A stretch of DNA of 64,000 nt, taken from assembly GCA_003194525.1 (NCBI GenBank), contig NBIV01000004.1, forward strand, positions 620,001 to 684,000, written 5' to 3'. The stretch comes from Gracilariopsis chorda (taxonomy: Eukaryota; Rhodophyta; Florideophyceae; Gracilariales; Gracilariaceae). Of this stretch, positions 56,946 through 64,000 are shown piece by piece (within the stretch, counting starts at the first letter, position 1; each line of letters opens with the position of its first letter). Made by a program: the position numbers and the translations under genes. The notes beneath the pieces were generated by a model, which saw nothing but the letters and a program-made list of their open reading frames with translations, was not told the origin of the DNA and did no database searches.

Positions 56946-58787
56946 ATGAGGCGCGAGGGTATAAATAGTCCCGACAAGGGAATCGCCGAGATACCGGTCC
57001 CCCGTACCAACACGGTTACAACTGATCAACCCTCAGAACCTTCTTCAACAGACTCTGCGCCCCTCTCTACTATGACCAACACTCCGTTTTCGAACAACCC
57101 GCCTGCGGGCGCCCCGCAGGGGACTTCCGCGAGCGGACAACCTTCCTTCGCGACGCCGGGGTCGTGGGTTCGTCACCCATCCTCTGGGTTCCTCTCCTTG
57201 CCTCTGCCTGGAGGATCGTCTCATGTTCCAACCTTGGATGCCTCGGATGCCGCGAGTATCGCCGCCTGGAATTCCGCTCAAGCGATACCGATCACTGCGA
57301 CCGCCGCCGGCTGGGTGTCACCATCGACACTTTGGGCCCGCAATCCCCGGGAAGACGCTCTCCTCTTTTCGCGTGCGCCCTGGTTCCACCCCACATGGGT
57401 TTCCGACTCGGACCTCATCGACTCCTATGTGGAGGAGGGCGAGCTCCCAGGGGGACTAGGCCGGGATATGGTCGACTCCTTCGACTGGAGGACGCGTATC
57501 GCGGTAGAGCCACAGTTCCTCGCACGGAAGCGCACCAGATATGGTTTCGAGACGCTGAATGAAGCCCGTGCCGGGATGGCCAAGGTCGCCTACGACCGTC
57601 TCGCCCGCGCGAGTTATCCGGATGAGCTGGTACCAACGGAATACAGCTTTGACCTCTCGCGGTACCGTACCTACGGTGAAGTCTCATACTGCGAGAACCT
57701 TGCTGCCTACCAGCCATCTACACCGTTCCGGTCCACTCCAATAGAAGCCGGGATGCTCCTCTGGAGGCGCCCAATTCTGCGTGCAGAGTTCCGATATCTT
57801 CGTCGTCCGAATCATCGCGGATCCTTCTTCGACCGACTCCGGTTTGAGCGAAAGGCGCGCTCCCGCTTCGGGTTCCTGGTACCATACCAAAATCTCGAGG
57901 TCGAGAGGCTCCGTCCATCCGCGATGCGCGGCCGGTATGCACCTCTTCCCCATTGGTGGAGCAGGTTCGAAGTCCCGAGGGGATGCTTTGCGGAGATGCC
58001 TCCGTGCCTCAGCTACATCGGTTCACGATTAATCAACAATCCGGATTCCGGTTACTGGACTCTCTTCCTCGCCGAATGGGCTGCTCGCGTTGCCGCATTT
58101 CTCCTCTGGGAGGTGTACGACAAGAACCGTCTGTGGTACATTCCTCCTCACCTACGCCAGGTTATCCGCCGATTGGATCTCTATATCCCTCTGGGATCCG
58201 AAGCCAATGTGGATGAGCTTCAGTGCCTTCTGAACACCATCGATATGGTTAACTGGGATACAGTCCCAGTCTCCAACGTCCCTGACGGTGAGCCTTCCAG
58301 GCATGATCGCTCTCCAGGCCGGAGAAATCCAAACGCTGGCAACTTCGTCTTCTATGACCCTTGGGAGGTATCCGTGACTTCACGGGCTCACGCGCTAGCG
58401 TTACGCGATGTACCACGCTCCGTTCCGCGAGGCCACCCGGTTGGGTTCATGTTTTCCGATGACTGGCACGGTTCCTACGAGGATGATCCAATGGTGGATG
58501 ACGACCCCGATGAGGTGGAGGAGGCCGTAGCCCCGGTAACGGCGATGGTCGACGATCTCGACGGATCCGGCCAGCATGTGGCTGCTCCAGATGGCTGGAA
58601 TATGGCCGCCAGTGTGGCTGCGTCTCCGTCTACCGCATCTCCGGTCCCCGTGGACCCTCAGGCCGTTGCCCTCAGGGCTCACCTCCAGTCCATTGGAGTG
58701 GTTGCGCCTTCCAACCTCACCAGCGTGAGCGAGTTATTGGCTTTCGCGTCTGCGAACTACCAACCGCCAACGAGCGGCTCATCCTAA
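56946..58787 (+). CDS. Long antisense ORF of chromovirus copy 4, unknown family (aORF B)
   Basis: The frame is open from 56886; the first ATG is at 56946 (613 codons), 51 bp past LTR B, and another ATG lies at 57072. It looks whole. The N-terminal ~85 residues are Ser/Thr/Pro-rich. A module at about 90-200 has FLSLPLPGG, ARNPREDALLF and SRAPWFHPTWV. The middle (about 220-480) is Arg/Tyr/Trp-rich: RAEFRYLRRPNHRGSFFDR, PLPHWWSRFEVPRG, LWYIPPHLRQVIRRLDLYIP. An acidic segment (EDDPMVDDDPDEVEEA, about 535) comes before an Ala/Pro tail. I recognise no enzyme motif; it is not gag, envelope or any pol domain I know. A nucleic-acid-binding role would fit the basic aromatic middle, but that is a guess. 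It converges on the pol genes (chromodomain end at 59124). Confidence 0.7.
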   Translation: MRREGINSPDKGIAEIPVPRTNTVTTDQPSEPSSTDSAPLSTMTNTPFSNNPPAGAPQGTSASGQPSFATPGSWVRHPSSGFLSLPLPGGSSHVPTLDASDAASIAAWNSAQAIPITATAAGWVSPSTLWARNPREDALLFSRAPWFHPTWVSDSDLIDSYVEEGELPGGLGRDMVDSFDWRTRIAVEPQFLARKRTRYGFETLNEARAGMAKVAYDRLARASYPDELVPTEYSFDLSRYRTYGEVSYCENLAAYQPSTPFRSTPIEAGMLLWRRPILRAEFRYLRRPNHRGSFFDRLRFERKARSRFGFLVPYQNLEVERLRPSAMRGRYAPLPHWWSRFEVPRGCFAEMPPCLSYIGSRLINNPDSGYWTLFLAEWAARVAAFLLWEVYDKNRLWYIPPHLRQVIRRLDLYIPLGSEANVDELQCLLNTIDMVNWDTVPVSNVPDGEPSRHDRSPGRRNPNAGNFVFYDPWEVSVTSRAHALALRDVPRSVPRGHPVGFMFSDDWHGSYEDDPMVDDDPDEVEEAVAPVTAMVDDLDGSGQHVAAPDGWNMAASVAASPSTASPVPVDPQAVALRAHLQSIGVVAPSNLTSVSELLAFASANYQPPTSGSS

Positions 58788-59123
58788 GTCAGGATCCTGG
58801 ACCGTGGCACACACACCTGATATAGGTTAGCGCTTAACGCTCCATAGCTTGTGGTAAACGACTTCCTTCTTCTATATCCGTATGTCCGGACTCTTCTTTT
58901 TCTTCTTCATAGCATCTTCATGCTGGACCGCTAGGCGGTATTCTTCATTAAACCGTTACTTCGGTCGGACCGCTAGGCGGTGTGACGTCCAATGACCATT
59001 GGTTTCCCTATCCAGTCCATTACTTCGTGTAACCTTCTGTAGCCAGATCTCTTCCTGTGTCCTCTTCTCTTCGGAGACTTCTCTTCCGTCTTCGGAATCT
59101 TCTGCATAGTGCAGTGTATCGTC
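58788..59123. other. Convergent 3' spacer with repeated hairpins
   Basis: Between the stop of aORF B and the chromodomain stop. CCGC-TAG-GCGG occurs at 58928-58938 and again at 58970-58980, with an ACCG...CGGT stem between. It resembles, in kind, the paired hairpins after aORF A. No gene. Confidence 0.5.
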
Positions 59124-62100
59124 CTACCCAACCTGGGCCATGTCCAAAGTGGATGGGAGTGGGAACCGCGTCCGGCGGTGGTAGGTTATCACCTTGGAAC
59201 GAGGAAGGTGCTGAATGGGCTCCCATGTGTCCTCTTCCGGGGGGTATCCGTACCATCGGATTTGGTAAAACCACACTCCTTTGGAGTCCAGAACATGATC
59301 CACGATGTGGTCAACGACAAACTCCTGGTCGTACGTAGCCGGCTCCTGACCCGTCATGGCAGGGCTTAAGGGGAGAACCCTGTGAGGGGACTTGCCTGAA
59401 ATTGGCGCGACCCTGCGGGCAAAGTCAGCTTTCCTCGACGCTGCGAGTGCTGGGACTTGATACCGCATTGCGGTCTTTCCGCTTCCTAATCCTCTCCTTG
59501 TGGGGGGGGGCCTTCCGTTCTAACCGGATTCCCCTATTGACGCGCAGCTCGCGAGCTCTTCTCCCACGCGACCCGTGCAACTCTGGTGAGTTTGACCTTT
59601 CACGGTGAGGGAGGCGGTTCACTACGGTTCCGACGCCAGGAGGCGGATTGCCATGCATCACACACTGTGATTGGCTGGCCGCTGGCGGCAAGTGTCGCGC
59701 GCGGTCTTTCCACGACGCGGGTCTTGACTGTACTCCTGACGCCGGCCGGCGGTATGTACGTGTACACCTTTCCACGGTTTGGAATTTCGGGCTTCGTCCG
59801 CGTGACAGTGGCGTCACAGTGTCCATTTGTAGGGCTCTGCGGTAACGCACGCAGTGTCAACCACACTCTCCGTGTCCGCGGTTGCTTTTCAGCTCACCAC
59901 GAAACTGGTTATGAACGAGGTTGTATGTGCTCCGTGCTCGGAGATATCATTCGCCACATTAGTGACCACACCGAGTCCGGTTCACCACTTCCTCCTTCGC
60001 TACCCAGCGACTCGCTCGACAGGAGTGCATCCGGGTCCGCGGAGACGGCCTTCTCGCTTCGAGATGCGTTCAACTCCTCCCTGCTCTGGGGGTGCTCATC
60101 CGACGATGCCGTATGAAACGGGACACCGTCCGACGCCGGAGCTTCCTTCCGCGATGGCGCGATCGATTCCCGTTCCTCCCCCTCCTTAGGTGAGAGGGCG
60201 GTGGGTTCAGGATGAAGGACCTCCGCGGGCGGAGTAACGGTTAGGCGTTTGGGGTCAAGCGTGCGTTGCACGATACGCGCGGCGCGCCCAACCGGTTGAT
60301 CGGCAATTGGAAGATCCGAGAGTCCCCGTTTCGGGTGCGGTAAGACGGGTGGGCGGGACGGAAGCAGATTATCCGTTGGCCGAGTTACGAGGTCATCCTC
60401 CGGGATTGTCACGAGCGGTGATGAGCCCTCAGGGGGCGCAGGCGCGTGGGCTACGCGGTCGCGTGAGACGCGTTCGAACTGGTTATCGATGTCCAGTACG
60501 ACTGTGTCGTCGGCGACGGAAACCACCCGATAGGGTCCATTCACTATCGGTGACAACTTGTGGCGCTTCTCCTTTTCGGGATTATAATATTCCTTTCGCA
60601 GGAAGACAGAATCCCCTTCCGAGACCTGGGGTATCGGGGAACGAATCTTCGCGTCGAAGTTCTGTTTGTATGCCTCCTGGGCTTTTCCCATAGCCTTTCG
60701 GGCGGTAGGGACCATGTTCTTCAACCATTCCTTCCAGGAATCTCGATATAACCTTGGTGAAGGGTACCCCGAGACGTTCGGTTGCGCTTCAATAGCCATG
60801 GGTGGTGGAATCCGAGACAGGACCAGCTCAAATGGAGCGAGGGTCGTGACCCGGTGTACCTGGGTGTTATACGCGTACGTAATAGCGTCCGTGTACAAGT
60901 CCCATTCCATGGGGTGATCCGCGACATACGCGCGCAGTGCGTTGAGCATAGTACGATTGAATCGTTCCACTTGTCCGTTACACTGCGGGTGGTAGGTGGT
61001 AGTAAACATATTCTTGATTCCCAAGATTCTACATACGTCCTGAAAGAACTTTGAGGTGAAATTGAGATCCGTTGTCGGAGAGTAGGTGTACCGGCGGGCC
61101 GTAAGTAAAGACCCAGTGGGTTACGAACGCACGCGCAACCACGTCCGCGGTAATCCGTTTAAGCGGTACTGTTCTCACCAACTTTGAGAAGCGGTCAGTA
61201 ATGACGAGAAGATACTTGTAACCACGTTTGGTTTTGACAAGCTCGCCCAAGATATCAATAGCGACATATTCGAGTGGCGCCCGTGCCGGGAATAGTGTTA
61301 ACTTCTTCGAGTACTTCCGAAGTTTCACATTATTCTTCGCACATTCCACGCACGAGCGGCGAACTGCAAAGCAGTCAAATGCCATAGCAGGCCAATAGAA
61401 GTCCCTGCGAAGGGTCAGGTATAGTTTCCTCCCGCCGGGATGTGCACCCAACTTCGCGTAATGCGATAGATGCAAGACGCGCTGCTGCAGCGTGTGAGGT
61501 ACAACGATCTGTGGGGCCCGTGTCAGCAACCTGACTAGGTAGCCTCGATCGTTCACCGCAAAGGGTATCTGTGCGCCCCCGTTAAGACGGGCACGAATCT
61601 GGGCACAGAAAGGATCCTGCTGTTGTTCACGGATCATTTCCTCAGGGGATATGGGAACAACCTGGTCATCCGGAGGATCCGTAGGGTTTGCAGCCAGAAT
61701 ATCGTCACAGATGTCATCCCCATTCACGTCTGGGTCGTCTTCTTCCGTTCCCTCCGGGGATTGTGCCATGAAACATGGTATTTCCAGATCGTCGACCGGT
61801 TCGGTTTCCGCTGATGTTCCTAAGCGCGATAGGGCGTCAGCCTGAGTATTCAGGGATCCCTTCTTGTAGAGGACATCAAATGTAAATTCCGAGAGTCGGA
61901 GACGCCAACGCATGAGGCGGCCCGACGGTTCTCGAATTTCGAGTAGCCAACGGAGAGCCGAGTGATCGGTGTGAACCTTGAAATGGTTACCCATAAGGTA
62001 TGGGCGAAGCGTTGCCAACGCCCAAACAACAGCAAGACACTCCTTCTCGGACACCGAGTAGTTGCGCTCGTGAACGTTCAACGAACGTGACCAATATCCG

Positions 62101-64000
62101 ATCGGATGTCTTTCTCCTTCTTCCGTGACTTGAAACAACGCACAACCCACCTGGTGGGCACTTGAGTCAGTATCCACTTCGAAGGGTAAGTCCGGGTGCG
62201 GTAAGGCCAGAACTGGCGGGGACGTTACAGCGTCGACAAGAGACGAGAATGCTGACGACTCAGCCTCGTCAAAGACGTCCAGTTCGGTGGGTTGTCCTTT
62301 CCGGAGGAGTGCGTTAAGCGGTGCTGACAAGTCGGCGAAGTTCGGGACGAATCGGCGATATACATTGCAAAGTCCTAGGAAGGATCGAAGCTCCGTTTGA
62401 TTAGTCGGATGTTTCGCCTCTCGAAGTGATTTCACTCTTGCTTCATCGATTGAAAGCTGTCCGGGGCGGATGATGTGCCCCAGATATTTTACCGAATCGG
62501 CGCAGAACTCACACTTTCCCAGCTTCAGGGTGATGCCTGCGTTGCGGAGCACTGTCAAGACTTCCCGGACATGGGACAGGTGATCGTCCAAGTTATTGGA
62601 GAACACTATAATGTCGTCCAAGTATACCAGACAGCTGGTCCATTTGAACCTCGCCAAGAGGATATCGATTGCCCGTTGGAATGTAGCTGGGGCATTCGTT
62701 AGTCCAAACGGCATTCGCTTAAAGCGATATAGTCCTTGATGGCACACAAACGCGGTCTTATCACGATCTTCTTTCCTAATAGGGACCTGCCAGTATCCCG
62801 AATTGGCATCGAGGGTAGTGAACACCGTTGCGCTCCCCAGGGAGTCAATGTACTCGTCCATTCGTGGAATCGGATAGACGTCCTTGACAGTAACCGCATT
62901 CAGGCGGCGGTAATCCACACAGAAACGCCATGATCCATCGGCTTTCGGAACAAGGACAACAGGAGAAGCCCAAGGGGATTGTGCTGCTTCGATAACTCCA
63001 GCTCGCAGCATCTTCTCCACCTGAGATTTCTCTTCCCCCCTTGCTTTAGGGCCTGCCCGATACGGGTGCTGTGCAATAGGCCGTGTATCCGGCAACAAAT
63101 CAATCCGATGTTCGGTTACCCCTATCGTCCCCAGGGAACCGTCCCACATGGCGGTAAAGTCCCTGAGCATGTCACGAAACTTCTCACGATGAGATTCATT
63201 AATGTGATCCAGGTCCAACTTATCCAAAGCCTGTTCTGGGTCTAACGCAGTATCTGCCGATGCTGAAGTCGTGCTCTTCTGAGCTTCTTCGACAGTCGAA
63301 TCTGAACTTTCCCGGGCGGAATCCAACGGAACGAACGGGACCTCCTCCCCCTCCTTAGGGTCTTGTATTCCGAGAACGTCGGATATCGGAATCTTTGTAG
63401 GAAGGATAGCCAACGGATGCGGAAGCATGTTGCCCAGGACCTGGTTTTTAACCAACCACTGAGTGGTAGTTCCGAGGTTAGCAACGAGAACCTTAAAGGG
63501 TTTGTCCGGCTCGACGGATACGATCCCATTTGCTAATGCGAGACGGCGCTGTTCGTAGAGCGAGGGGAGCGGTTGAACAACCTGCAACCCGTGGTGTTTG
63601 GATGTTACTGAGACCCACACCTGAGATTCCTTCGGGATCGAAACTGGTTCCGCGACGCGAATCTTCGTAGATGCTCGATCCACATTGGACGCTTCCTGAG
63701 CAGCAGGTAAAGGTACCCGTTTACGGGAGGCGTGTCGCAAGGGCTTCCGTACAATCGGGATGGTCGAACCGTTGGCCAATTCCACGGATCTGGAGCGAGG
63801 GCGGATAGCTTCCACGAAGCGGTCACAGAAATCACAACCGAGGATGACCGGTGCAGCAAGAGAATCGCATACGATGAAGTCCAACTTCACCACGTAGGTG
63901 CCTAGTCTGAGTACCAGAGGAATTGTTCCAAGAGTCTGGAGCGGGTTGTTATTAGCGTCCGCCAGATCCAGACTTGGACCAATGCGAATGCATTTCCGCA
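59124..64000 (-). mobile_element. Chromovirus (Ty3/gypsy) pol, copy 4, nearly whole
   Basis: Read on the minus strand from the window edge. A pepsin-like protease region (DLADANNNPLQTLGTIPLVL, VKLDFIVCDSLAAPVILGCD) is followed by RT at about 63070-62400 (WRFCVDYRRLN, LVYLDDIIVFSNN with the YLDD site). RNase H is at about 62100-61800 (VHTDHSALRWLLE) and the integrase zinc end at about 61370 (CVECAKNN). The integrase core is at about 61290-60900 (AIDILGE, LLSDNGSQF, HPQCNGQVERFNRTM). A GPY/F module is at about 60600 (KLSPIVNGPYRVVSV), and a chromodomain at 59400-59250 (YQIRWYGYPPEEDTWEPI). Only about one or two breaks, so it is young. About 0.44 kb that does not read as protein separates the integrase tail from the chromodomain. 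Gag and the 5' LTR lie beyond 64000. Confidence 0.93.

Noticed and set aside
1-64000. tRNA, rRNA, CRISPR, bacterial operons
   Set aside because: No cloverleaf, rRNA core or spaced repeat array was seen. The content is eukaryotic repeats.

Overview
The window is eukaryotic and repeat-dominated. It holds no rRNA, tRNA, CRISPR or operon structure. Only two intact single-exon host genes are convincing: a secreted subtilisin-like protease (20556-21761, -) and a six-finger C2H2 protein (33177-34508, -). A small secreted Cys-rich protein (25465-26085, -) is plausible, and a broken gene of unknown family lies at 19268-20420 (+). Intronless genes between nested LTR, DIRS, Helitron, pogo and piggyBac copies would fit a repeat-rich red alga such as Chondrus. 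That is an inference from style; no marker gene settles it.

Layout. 1-3390: worn chromovirus (Ty3/gypsy) pol, +. 3390-10485: a second chromovirus, pol on -, facing a worn + strand ORF at 3390-5110. 10487-14690: DIRS-like (tyrosine-recombinase) retroelement, +, with a solo LTR inserted. 16018-16280: second solo LTR. 17110-18542: internally deleted pogo/Tigger DNA transposon with TA target duplication. 19-26.1 kb: the broken gene, the protease, two MITE-like elements and the Cys-rich gene. 26809-26879: a 71-bp near-perfect palindrome. 27083-27490: third solo LTR. 27590-30800: second DIRS-like copy, -. 33-34.5 kb: the zinc-finger gene. 36444-42499: LTR-bounded gypsy element, -, carrying inside its chromodomain region a solo LTR of another family. 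43.6-46.15 kb: copia-like and chromovirus fragments, +. 46.4-52.1 kb: worn Helitron with Rep and Pif1 helicase, -. 53.5-54.29 kb: piggyBac-like transposase fragment, -. 54.29-64 kb: two successive [LTR]-[+ strand ORF] modules, the second running into a well-preserved chromovirus pol on -.

The most unusual system is the last one. A chromovirus lineage carries an extra ORF in antisense between pol and the 3' LTR (633 codons open at 56886-58787; a short relative at 55175-55705; a diverged relative at 3390-5110). Its ~800-900 bp LTR, read in the sense of that ORF, is a chain of hairpins. Several stems keep pairing by compensatory changes between copies, including one seen in all three. This suggests a structured RNA leader for the antisense ORF. 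I do not recognise the ORF's protein family.

LTR elements and their kin are treated as fossils: extents, parts and rough state are given, not individual lesions.
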